A stretch of 64,000 nt of DNA from Sipunculus nudus. Its lineage: Eukaryota > Annelida > Sipuncula > Golfingiida > Sipunculidae. The notes beneath the pieces are model-generated. The model saw only the letters and a program-made list of their open reading frames with translations, did not search any database and had not been told where the DNA came from. The stretch is from positions 48,675,429 through 48,739,428 of the forward strand of contig CM049312.1 of NCBI GenBank assembly GCA_026874595.1. The letters are read 5' to 3'. Below, piece after piece: positions 32,461-45,706 of this stretch. The translations under genes and the position numbers were made by a program. Position 1 is the stretch's first letter. Each line of letters begins with the position of its first letter.

Positions 32461-35400
32461 CATGTACAAATACACAAACAGTAAATCAACAAGGGAGAGC
32501 ATGTACAAATACACAAACAGTAAATCAACAAGGGAAAGCATGTACAAAACACAAACAGTCAACCAACAAGGGAGAGCATGTACAAATACACAAACAGTTA
32601 ATCAACAAGGGAGAGCTTGTACAAATACACAAACAGTAAATCAACAAGGGAGAGCATGTACAAATACACAAACAGTAAATCAACAAGGGAGAACATGTAC
32701 AAATACACAAACAGTCAGTCAACAAGGGAGAACATGTACAGATACACAAATAGTCAATCAACAAGGGAGAGCACTTTCAAATACACAAATAGTCATTCAA
32801 CAAGGGAGAGCATGTACAAAACACAAACAGTCAACCAACAAGGAACAGCATGTACAAAACACAAACAGTCAACCAACAAGGGACAGCATGTACATATACA
32901 CAAACAGTCAATCAACAAGGGAGAGCATGTACAAATACACAAACAGTAAATCAACAAGGGAGAACATGTACAAATACACAAACAGTCAGTCAACAAGGGA
33001 GAACATGTACAGATACACAAATAGTCAATCAACAAGGGAGAGCACTTTCAAATACACAAATAGTCATTCAACAAGGGAGAGCATGTACAAAACACAAACA
33101 GTCAACAAACAAGGGACAGCATGTACAAAACACAAACAGTCAACCAACAAGGGACAGCATGTACAAATACACAAACAGTCATTCAACAAGGGAGACCATG
33201 TACAAATACACAAACAGTCATTCAACAAGGGAGAGCATGTACAAATACACAAACAGTAAATCAAAGCAAGCCGGGAGAGCATGTACAAATACACAAATAG
33301 TCAATCAACAAGGGACAGCATGTACAAATACACAAACAGTAAATCAAAGCATGCCAGGAGAGCAAGTACAAATACACAAAATGTCAATCAACAAGGGAGA
33401 ACATGTACAAATACACAAACAGTCAGTCAACAAGGGAGAACATGTACAAATACACGAACAGTCAACCAACAAAGGACAGCATGTACGAAGCTTTGTAATT
33501 TTTTGTACAAAGCACAAACAATCATTCAATGAGGGAGAGCACATACAAATACACAAATAGTCAACCAACAAGGAGACCATGTACAAAACACAAACAGTAA
33601 ATCAACAAGGGAGAGCATGTACAAATACACACAGTCATTCAACAAGGGAGAGCATGTACAAATACACAAACAGTCAATCAACAAGGGAGAGTATGTAAGA
33701 ATTAACAAACAATCATTAAACAAGGGAGAGCATGCACTATAAACAGACATTCAACAAGGGAGGGCAGTTACAAATACACAAACAGTCATTCAACAAGGGA
33801 GAGCATGTACAAATACACAAACAGTCATTCAACAAGGAAGAGCATGTACAAATACACAAACAGTCATTCAACAAGGGAGAGCATGTACAAATACACAAAC
33901 AGTAAATCAAAGGAAGCCTGGAGAGCATGTACAAATACACAAATAGTCAATCAACAAGGGAGAGCATGTACAAATACACAAACAGTCAGTCAACAAGGGA
34001 GAACATGTACAAATACACGAACAGTCAACCAACAAAGGACATCATGTACGAAGCTTTGTAATTTTTTGTACAAAGCACAAACAGTCATTCAATAAGGGAG
34101 AGCACATACAAATACACAAACCGTCAACCAACAAGGAGACCATGTACAAAACACAAGCAGTTAATCAACAAGGAGAGCATGTAGAAATACACAAACAGTC
34201 ATTCAACAAGGGAGAGCATGTAGAAATACACAAACAGTAAATCAACAAGGGAGAGTATATAAGAATTAACAAACAATCCTTCAACACGGGAGAGCATGCA
34301 CTATAAACAGACATTCAACAAGGGACGGCACTTACAAATACACAAATAGTCAATCAACAAGGGAGAGCATGTACAAATGCACAAACAGTCATTCAACAAG
34401 GGAGAGCATGTACAAATACACAAACAGTCATTCAACAAGGGAGAGCATGTACAAATACACAAACAGTCAACCAACAAGGGAGAGCATGTACAAATACAAA
34501 AAAACGGTCATTCAACAAGGGAGAGCATGTACAAATACACAAACAGTCATTCAACAAGTGAGAGCATGTACAAATACACAAACAGTCATTCAACAAGGGA
34601 GACCATGTACAAATACACAAACAGTCATTCAACAAGGGAGAGCATGTACAAATACACAAACAGTAAATCAAAGCAAGCCGGGAGAGCATGTACAAATACA
34701 CAAATAGTCAATCAACAAGGGACAGCATGTACAAATACACAAACAGTCATTCAACAAGGGAGAGCATGTACAAATACACAAACAGTCATTCAACAAGGGA
34801 CAGCATGTACAAATACACAAACAGTAAATCAAAGCATGCCAGGAGAGCAAGTACAAATACACAAAATGTCAATCAACAAGGGAGAACATGTACAAATACA
34901 CAAACAGTCAGTCAACAAGGGAGAACATGTACAAATACATGAACAGTCAACCAACAAAGGACAGCATGTACGAAGCTTTGTAATTTTTTGTACAAAGCAC
35001 AAACAATCATTCAATGAGGGAGAGCACATACAAATACACAAATAGTCAACCAACAAGGAGACCATGTACAAAACACAAACAGTAAATCAACAAGGGAGAG
35101 CATGTACAAATACACACAGTCATTCAACAAGGGAGAGCATGTACAAATACACAAACAGTCAATCAACAAGGGAGAGTATGTAAGAATTAACAAACAATCA
35201 TTAAACAAGGGAGAGCATGCACTATAAACAGACATTCAACAAGGGAGGGCAGTTACAAATACACAAACAGTCATTCAACAAGGGAGAGCATGTACAAATA
35301 CACAAACAGTCATTCAACAAGGAAGAGCATGTACAAATACACAAACAGTCATTCAACAAGGGAGAGCATGTACAAATACACAAACAGTAAATCAAAGGAA

Positions 35401-38400
35401 GCCTGGAGAGCATGTACAAATACACAAACAGTCATTCAACAAGGGAGAGCATGTACAAATATTGTCAATCAACAAGGGAGAGCATGTACAAATACACAAA
35501 CAGTCAGTCAACAAGGGAGAACATGTACAAATACAAGAACAGTCAACCAACAAAGGATAGCATGTACGAAGCTTTGTAATTTTTTTGTACAAAGCACAAA
35601 CAGTCATTCAATAAGGGAGAGCACATACAAATACACAAACAGTCAACCAACAAGGAGACCATGTACAAAACATAAACAGTTAATCAACAAGGGAGAGGAT
35701 GTACAAATACACAAACAGTAAATCAACAAGGGAGAGCATGTACAAATACACAAACAGTAAATCAACAAGGGAGAACATGTACAAATACACAAACAGTCAA
35801 TAAACAAGGGAGAGCACTTACAAATACACAAATAGTCAATCAACAAGGGAGAGCATGTACAAATACACAAACAGTAAATCAACAAGGGAGAATATGTACA
35901 AATACACAAACAGTCAATCAACAAGGGAGAGCACTTACAAATACACAAACAGTAAATCAACAAGGGAGAACATGTACAAATACACAAACAGTAAATCAAC
36001 AAGGGAGAACATGTACAAATACACAAACAGTCAATCAACAAGGGAGAGCACTTACAGATACACAAATAGTCAATCAACAAGGGAGAGCATGTACAAAACA
36101 CAAACAGTCAACCAACAAGGGAGAGCATGTACAAATACACTAATAGTCAATCAACAAGGGAGAGCATGTACAAAACACAAACAGTCAACCAATAAGGGAG
36201 ACCATGTACAAATACACAAACAGTTAATCAACAAGGGAGAGCATGTACAAATACACAAACAGTAAATTAACAAGGGAGAGCATGTACAAATACATAAACA
36301 GTAAATCAACAAGGGAGAGCATGTACATATACACAAACAGTAAATCAACAAGGGAAAGCATGTACAAAACACAAACAGTCAACCAACAAGGGAGAGCATG
36401 TACAAATACACAAACAGTTAATCAACAAGGGAGAGCTTGTACAAATACACAAACAGTAAATCAACAAGGGAGAGCATGTACAAATACACAAACAGTAAAT
36501 CAACAAGGGAGAACATGTACAAATACACAAACAGTCAGTCAACAAGGGAGAACATGTACAGATACACAAATAGTCATTCAACAAGGGAGAGCACTTTCAA
36601 ATACACAAATAGTCATTCAACAAGGGAGAGCATGTACAAAACACAAACAGTCAACCAACAAGGGACAGCATGTACAAAACACAAACAGTCAACCAACAAG
36701 GGACAGCATTTACAAATACACAAACAGTCAATCAACAAGGGAGAGCATGTACAAATACACAAACAGTAAATCAACAAGGGAGAACATGTACAAATACACA
36801 AACAGTCAGTCAAAAAGGGAGAACATGTACAGATACACAAATAGTCAATCAACAAGGGAGAGCACTTTCAAATACACAAATAGTCATTCAACAAGGGAGA
36901 GCATGTACAAAACACAAACAGTCAACAAACAAGGGACAGCATGTACAAAACAGAAACAGTCAACCAACAAGGGACAGCATGTACAAATACACAAACAGTC
37001 ATTCAACAAGGGAGACCATGTACAAATACACAAACAGTCATTCAACAAGGGAGAGCATGTACAAATACACAAACAGTAAATCAAAGCAAGCCGGGAGAGC
37101 ATGTACAAATACACAAATAGTCAATCAACAAGGGACAGCATGTACAAATACACAAACAGTAAATCAAAGCATGCCAGGAGAGCAAGTACAAATACACAAA
37201 ATGTCAATCAACAAGGGAGAACATGTACAAATACACAAACAGTCAGTCAACAAGGGAGAACATGTACAAATACACGAACAGTCAACCAACAAAGGACAGC
37301 ATGTACGAAGCTTTGTAATTTTTTGTACAAAGCACAAACAATCATTCAATGAGGGAGAGCACATACAAATACACAAATAGTCAACCAACAAGGAGACCAT
37401 GTACAAAACACAAACAGTAAATCAACAAGGGAGAGCATGTACAAATACACACAGTCATTCAACAAGGGAGAGCATGTACAAATACACAAACAGTCAATCA
37501 ACAAGGGAGAGTATGTAAGAATTAACAAACAATCATTAAACAAGGGAGAGCATGCACTATAAAGAGACATTCAACAAGGGAGGGCAGTTACAAATACACA
37601 AACAGTCATTCAACAAGGGAGAGCATGTACAAATACACAAACAGTCATTCAACAAGGAAGAGCATGTACAAATACACAAACAGTCATTCAACAAGGGAGA
37701 GCATGTACAAATACACAAACAGTTAATCAAAGGAAGCCTGGAGAACATGTACAAATACACAAATAGTCAATCAACAAGGGAGAGCATGTACAAATACACA
37801 AACAGTCAGTCAACAAGGGAGAACATGTACAAATACACGAACAGTCAACCAACAAAGGACAGCATGTACGAAGCTTTGTAATTTTTTGTACAAAGCACAA
37901 ACAGTCATTCAATAAGGGAGAGCACATACAAATACACAAACCGTCAACCAACAAGGAGACCATGTACAAAACACAAGCAGTTAATCAACAAGGAGAGCAT
38001 GTAGAAATACACAAACAGTCATTCAACAAGGGAGAGCATGTAGAAATACACAAACAGTAAATCAACAAGGGAGAGTATATAAGAATTAACAAACAATCCT
38101 TCAACACGGGAGAGCATGCAGTATAAACAGACATTCAACAAGGGACGGCACTTACAAATACACAAATAGTCAATCAACAAGGGAGAGCATGTACAAATGC
38201 ACAAACAGTCATTCAACAAGGGAGAGCATGTACAAATACACAAACAGTCATTCAACAAGGGAGAGCATGTACAAATACACAAACAGTCAACCAACAAGGG
38301 AGAGCATGTACAAATACAAAAAAACGGTCATTCAACAAGGGAGAGCATGTACAAATACACAAACAGTCATTCAACAAGGGAGAGCATGTACAAATACACA

Positions 38401-39055
38401 AACAGTCATTCAACAAGGGAGACCATGTACAAATACACAAACAGTCATTCAACAAGGGAGAGCATGTACAAATACACAAACAGTAAATCAAAGCAAGCCG
38501 GGAGAGCATGTACAAATACACAAATAGTCAATCAACAAGGGACAGCATGTACAAATACACAAACAGTCATTCAACAAGGGAGAGCATGTACAAATACACA
38601 AACAGTCATTCAACAAGGGACAGCATGTACAAATACACAAACAGTAAATCAAAGCATGCCAGGAGAGCAAGTACAAATACACAAAATGTCAATCAACAAG
38701 GGAGAACATGTACAAATACACAAACAGTCAGTCAACAAGGGAGAACATGTACAAATACACGAACAGTCAACCAACAAAGGACAGCATGTACGAAGCTTTG
38801 TAATTTTTTGTACAAAGCACAAACAATCATTCAATGAGGGAGAGCACATACAATTACACAAATAGTCAACCAACAAGGAGACCATGTACAAAACACAAAC
38901 AGTAAATCAACAAGGGAGAGCATGTACAAATACACACAGTCTTTCAACAAGGGAGAGCATGTACAAATACACAAACAGTCAATCAACAAGGGAGAGTATG
39001 TAAGAATTAACAAACAATCATTAAACAAGGGAGAGCATGCACTATAAACAGACAT
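32423..39055 (+). repeat. Higher-order repeat, 3,820-bp shift
   Basis: 32,423-35,235 corresponds to 36,243-39,055 at a constant 3,820-bp offset with few differences. Within it, 33,344-33,940 recurs at 34,829-35,425 (1,485-bp shift), so duplications are nested. Confidence 0.75.
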
Positions 39056-42000
39056 TCAACAAGGGAGGGCAGTTACAAATACACAAACAGTCATTCAACA
39101 AGGGAGAGCATGTACAAATACACAAACAGTCAACCAACAAGGGAGAGCATGTACAAATACAAAAAAACGGTCAATCAACAAGGAAAAGCATGTACAAATA
39201 CACAAACAGTAAATCAACAAGGGAGAGCATGTACAAATACACAAATAGGCAATCAACAAGGGAGAGCATGTACAAATACACAAACAGTCAGTCAACAAGG
39301 GAGAGCATGTACAAAACACAAACAGTCAACCAACAAGGGAGAGCATGTACAAATACACAAATAGTCAATCAACAAGGGAGAGCATGTACAAATGACAAAC
39401 AGTCTACCAACAAGGGAGAGCATGTACAAATACACAAACAGTCAGTCAACAAGGGAGAACATGTACAAATACACAAACAGTCAGTCAACAAGGGAGAACA
39501 TGTACAAATACACGAACAGTCAACCAACAAAGGAGAGCATGGACGAAGCTTTGTAATTTTTTGTACAAAGCACAAACAGTCATTCAATAAGGGAGAGCAC
39601 ATACAAATACACAAACCATCAACCGACAAGGAGACCATGTACAAAACGCAAACAGTTAATCAACAAGGGAGAGCATGTAGAAATACACAAACAGTCATTC
39701 AACAAGGGCGAGCATGTAGAAATACACAAACAGTAAATCAACAAGGGAGAGTATATAAGAATTAACAAACAATCCTTCAACAAGGGAGAGCATGCACTAT
39801 AAACAGACATTCAACAAGGGACGGCACTTACAAATACACAAATAGTCAATCAACAAGGGAGAGCATGTACAAATGCACAAAATGTCAATCAACAAGGGAG
39901 AACATGTACAAATACACAAACAGTCAGTCAACAAGGGAGAACATGTACAAATACACGAACAGTCAACCAACAAAGGACAGCATGTACGAAGCTTTGTAAT
40001 TTTTTGTACAAAGCACAAACAATCATTCAATGAGGGAGAGCACATACAAATACACAAATAGTCAACCAACAAGGAGACCATGTACAAAACACAAACAGTA
40101 AATCAACAAGGGAGAGCATGTACAAATACACACAGTCATTCAACAAGGGAGAGCATGTACAAATACACAAACAGTCAATCAACAAGGGAGAGTATGTAAG
40201 AATTAACAAACAATCATTAAACAAGGGAGAGCATGCACTATAAACAGACATTCAACAAGGGAGGGCAGTTACAAATACACAAACAGTCATTCAACAAGGG
40301 AGAGCATGTACAAATACACAAACAGTCATTCAACAAGGAAGAGCATGTACAAATACACAAACAGTCATTCAACAAGGGAGAGCATGTACAAATACACAAA
40401 CAGTAAATCAAAGGAAGCCTGGAGAGCATGTACAAATACACAAACAGTCATTCAACAAGGGAGAGCATGTACAAATATTGTCAATCAACAAGGGAGAGCA
40501 TGTACAAATACACAAACAGTCAGTCAACAAGGGAGAAAATGTACAAATACAAGAACAGTCAACCAACAAAGGATAGCATGTACGAAGCTTTGTAATTTTT
40601 TTGTACAAAGCACAAACAGTCATTCAATAAGGGAGAGCACATACAAATACACAAACAGTCAACCAACAAGGAGACCATGTACAAAACATAAACAGTTAAT
40701 CAACAAGGGAGAGGATGTACAAATACACAAACAGTAAATCAACAAGGGAGAGCATGTACAAATACACAAACAGTAAATCAACAAGGGAGAACATGTACAA
40801 ATACACAAACAGTCAATAAACAAGGGAGAGCACTTACAAATACACAAATAGTCAATCAACAAGGGAGAGCATGTACAAATACACAAACAGTAAATCAACA
40901 AGGGAGAATATGTACAAATACACAAACAGTCAATCAACAAGGGAGAGCACTTACAAATACACAAACAGTAAATCAACAAGGGAGAACATGTACAAATACA
41001 CAAACAGTAAATCAACAAGGGAGAACATGTACAAATACACAAACAGTCAATCAACAAGGGAGAGCATGTACAAAACACAAACAGTCAACCAACAAGGGAG
41101 AGCATGTACAAATACACAAATAGTCAATCAACAAGGGAGAGCATGTACAAAACACAAACAGTCAACCAATAAGGGAGACCATGTACAAATACACAAACAG
41201 TTAATCAACAAGGGAGAGCATGTACAAATACACAAACAGTAAATTAACAAGGGAGAGCATGTACAAATACACAAACAGTAAATCAACAAGGGAGAGCATG
41301 TACAAATACACAAACAGTAAATCAACAAGGGAAAGCATGTACAAAACACAGTCAACCAACAAGGGAGAGCATGTACAAATACACAAACAGTTAATCAACA
41401 AGGGAGAGCTTGTACAAATACACAAACAGTTAATCAACAAGGGAGAGTATGTAAAGATTAACAAACTATCATTCAACATGGGAGAGCATGCACTATGAAC
41501 AGACATTCAACAAGGGAGGGCACTTACAAATACACAAATAGTGAATCAACAAGGGAGAACATGTATAAATACACAAACAGTCATTCAACAAGGGAGAGCA
41601 TGTACAAATACACAAATAGTCAATCAACAAGGGAGAGCATGTACAAAACACAAACAGTCATTCAAAAAGGTAGAGCATGTACAAATACACAAATAGTCAA
41701 TCAAGAAGGGAGATCATGTACAAATACACAAACAGTAAATCAACAAGGGAGAACATGTACAAATACACAAACAGTCAGTCAAAAAGGGAGAACATGTACA
41801 GATACACAAATAGTCAATCAACAAGATAGAGCACTTTCAAATACACAAATAGTCATTCAACAAGGGAGAGCATGTACAAAACACAAACAGTCAACAAACA
41901 AGGGACAGCATGTACAAAACAGAAACAGTCAACCAACAAGGGACAGCATGTACAAATACACAAACAGTCATTCAACAAGGGAGACCATGTACAAATACAC

Positions 42001-44648
42001 AAACAGTCATTCAACAAGGGAGAGCATGTACAAATACACAAACAGTAAATCAAAGCAAGCCGGGAGAGCATGTACAAATACACAAATAGTCAATCAACAA
42101 GGGACAGCATGTACAAATACACAAACAGTAAATCAAAGCATGCCAGGAGAGCAAGTACAAATACACAAAATGTCAATCAACAAGGGAGAACATGTACAAA
42201 TACACAAACAGTCAGTCAACAAGGGAGAACATGTACAAATACACGAACAGTCAACCAACAAAGGACAGCATGTACGAAGCTTTGTAATTTTTTGTACAAA
42301 GCACAAACAATCATTCAATGAGGGAGAGCACATACAAATACACAAATAGTCAACCAACAAGGAGACCATGTACAAAACACAAACAACAAGGGAGAGCATG
42401 TACAAATACACACAGTCATTCAACAAGGGAGAGCATGTACAAATACACAAACAGTCAATCAACAAGGGAGAGTATGTAAGAATTAACAAACAATCATTAA
42501 ACAAGGGAGAGCATGCACTATAAAGAGACATTCAACAAGGGAGGGCAGTTACAAATACACAAACAGTCATTCAACAAGGGAGAGCATGTACAAATACACA
42601 AACAGTCATTCAACAAGGAAGAGCATGTACAAATACACAAACAGTCATTCAACAAGGGAGAGCATGTACAAATACACAAACAGTTAATCAAAGGAAGCCT
42701 GGAGAACATGTACAAATACACAAATAGTCAATCAACAAGGGAGAGCATGTACAAATACACAAACAGTCAGTCAACAAGGGAGAACATGTACAAATACACG
42801 AACAGTCAACCAACAAAGGACAGCATGTACGAAGCTTTGTAATTTTTTGTACAAAGCACAAACAGTCATTCAATAAGGGAGAGCACATACAAATACACAA
42901 ACCGTCAACCAACAAGGAGACCATGTACAAAACACAAGCAGTTAATCAACAAGGAGAGCATGTAGAAATACACAAACAGTCATTCAACAAGGGAGAGCAT
43001 GTAGAAATACACAAACAGTAAATCAACAAGGGAGAGTATATAAGAATTAACAAACAATCCTTCAACACGGGAGAGCATGCAGTATAAACAGACATTCAAC
43101 AAGGGACGGCACTTACAAATACACAAATAGTCAATCAACAAGGGAGAGAATGTACAAATGCACAAACAGTCATTCAACAAGGGAGAGCATGTACAAATAC
43201 ACAAACAGTCAACCAACAAGGGAGAGCATGTACAAATACAAAAAACCGGTCATTCAACAAGGGAGAGCATGTACAAATACACAAACAGTCATTCAACAAG
43301 GGAGACCATGTACAACTACACAAACAGTCATTCAACAAGGGAGAGCATGTACAAATACACAAACAGTAAATCAAAGCAAGCCGGGAGAGCATGTACAAAT
43401 ACACAAATAGTCAATCAACAAGGGACAGCATGTACAAATACACAAACAGTCATTCAACAAGGGAGAGCATGTACAAATACACAAACAGTCATTCAACAAG
43501 GGACAGCATGTACAAATACACAAACAGTAAATCAAAGCATGCCAGGAGAGCAAGTACAAATACACAAAATGTCAATCAACAAGGGAGAACATGTACAAAT
43601 ACACAAACAGTCAGTCAACAAGGGAGAACATGTACAAATACACGAACAGTCAACCAACAAAGGACAGCATGTACGAAGCTTTGTAATTTTTTGTACAAAG
43701 CACAAACAATCATTCAATGAGGGAGAGCACATACAATTACACAAATAGTCAACCAACAAGGAGACCATGTACAAAACACAAACAGTAAATCAACAAGGGA
43801 GAGCATGTACAAATACACACAGTCATTCAACAAGGGAGAGCATGTACAAATACACAAACAGTCAATCAACAAGGGAGAGTATGTAAGAATTAACAAACAA
43901 TCATTAAACAAGGGAGAGCATGCACTATAAACAGACATTCAACAAGGGAGGGCAGTTACAAATACACAAACAGTCATTCAACAAGGGAGAGCATGTACAA
44001 ATACACAAACAGTCAACCAACAAGGGAGAGCATGTACAAATACAAAAAAACGGTCAATCAACAAGGAAAAGCATGTACAAATACACAAACAGTAAATCAA
44101 CAAGGGAGAGCATGTACAAATACACAAATAGGCAATCAACAAGGGAGAGCATGTACAAATACACAAACAGTCAGTCAACAAGGGAGAGCATGTACAAAAC
44201 ACAAACAGTCAACCAACAAGGGAGAGCATGTACAAATACACAAATAGTCAATCAACAAGGGAGAGCATGTACAAATGACAAACAGTCTACCAACAAGGGA
44301 GAGCATGTACAAATACACAAACAATCAGTCAACAAGGGAGAACATGTACAAATACACAAACAGTCAGTCAACAAGGGAGAACATGTACAAATACACGAAC
44401 AGTCAACCAACAAAGGAGAGCATGGACGAAGCTTTGTAATTTTTTGTACAAAGCACAAACAGTCATTCAATAAGGGAGAGCACATACAAATACACAAACC
44501 ATCAACCGACAAGGAGACCATGTACAAAACGCAAACAGTTAATCAACAAGGGAGAGCATGTAGAAATACACAAACAGTCATTCAACAAGGGAGAGCATGT
44601 AGAAATACACAAACAGTAAATCAACAAGGGAGAGTATATAAGAATTAA
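35290..44648 (+). repeat. Higher-order repeat, ~4.9-5.0-kb shift
   Basis: 35,290-39,765 corresponds to 40,306-44,648. The offset steps from 5,016 to 4,977, 4,969, 4,961 and 4,883, showing losses that include one exact 39-bp step (5,016 to 4,977). This is the largest duplication unit seen in subfamily A. Confidence 0.75.
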
Positions 44649-45417
44649 CAAACAATCCTTCAACAAGGGAGAGCATGCACTATAAACAGACATTCAACAA
44701 GGGACGGCACTTACAAATACACAAATAGTCAATCAACAAGGGAGAGCATGTACAAATGCACAAACAGTCAATCAACAAGGGAGAGCATGTACAAATGCAC
44801 AAACAGTCATTCAACAAGGGAGAGCATGTACAAATACACAAACAGTCATTCAACAAGGGAGAGCATGTACAAATACACAAACAGTCAACCAACAAGGGAG
44901 AGCATGTACAAATACAAAAAAACGGTCATTCAACAAGGGAGAGCATGTACAAATACACAAACAGTCATTCAACAAGGGAGAGCATGTACAAATACACAAA
45001 CAGTCATTCAACAAGGGAGACCATGTACAAATACACAAACAGTCATTCAACAAGGGAGAGCATGTACAAATACACAAACAGTAAATCAAAGCAAGCCGGG
45101 AGAGCATGTACAAATACACAAATAGTCAATCAACAAGGGACAGCATGTACAAATACACAAACAGTCATTCAACAAGGGAGAGCATGTACAAATACACAAA
45201 CAGTCATTCAACAAGGGACAGCATGTACAAATACACAAACAGTAAATCAAAGCATGCCAGGAGAGCAAGTACAAATACACAAAATGTCAATCAACAAGGG
45301 AGAACATGTACAAATACACAAACAGTCAGTCAACAAGGGAGAACATGTACAAATACACGAACAGTCAACCAACAAAGGACAGCATGTACAAAGCTTTGTA
45401 ATTTTTGTACAAAGCAC

Positions 45418-45706
45418 AAACAATCATTCAATGAGGGAGAGCATGCACTATAAACAGACATTCATGGGAGGGCACTTACAAATACACAAATAGTCAATCA
45501 ATAAGGTAGAACATGTACAAATACACAAACAGCCATTCAACAAGGGAGAGCATGTACAAATACATTTGTACATGCTCTCCCTTGTTGAATGGCTGTTTGT
45601 GTATTTGTACATGTTCTCCCTTATTGATTGACTATTTGTGTATTTGTAAGTGCCCTCCCATGAATGTCTGTTTATAGTGCATGCTCTCCCTTGTTGAATG
45701 ATTGTT
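45418..45706. repeat. Near-perfect palindrome at the inversion junction
   Basis: Arms of about 144 bp (45,418-45,561 and 45,564-45,706) separated by AC, with about three mismatches. Both arms carry the rare shortened variant 'ttcatgggagggcac', otherwise seen only near 59,656. Sequence homology stops sharply at the outer ends of the arms. Confidence 0.85.

Larger units (their letters stand above)
30296..45561 (+). repeat. 39-bp satellite, subfamily A, forward orientation
   Basis: About 15.3 kb of 39-bp monomers with frequent 38-bp variants (GTACAAAACAC) and composite variants ('aagaattaacaaacaatc', 'gcactataaacagacattc', 'aatcaaagcaagccggg', and the CGAAGCTTTGTA hairpin insert). A makes up about 46% of the typical forward-strand monomer and T about 15%. 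Long frames occur in several registers on both strands, including up to 284 aa at 41,495-42,349. Their mutual overlap and the frame breaks at 38-bp variants argue against coding. Confidence 0.95.

Noticed and set aside
41495-42349. 284-aa ORF (and many of 60-280 aa) in the 39-bp array
   Set aside because: Frames are open in several registers on both strands because the monomer length is a multiple of three. They overlap each other, start and stop at 38-bp or composite variants, and have no signal peptide, domain or consistent frame.
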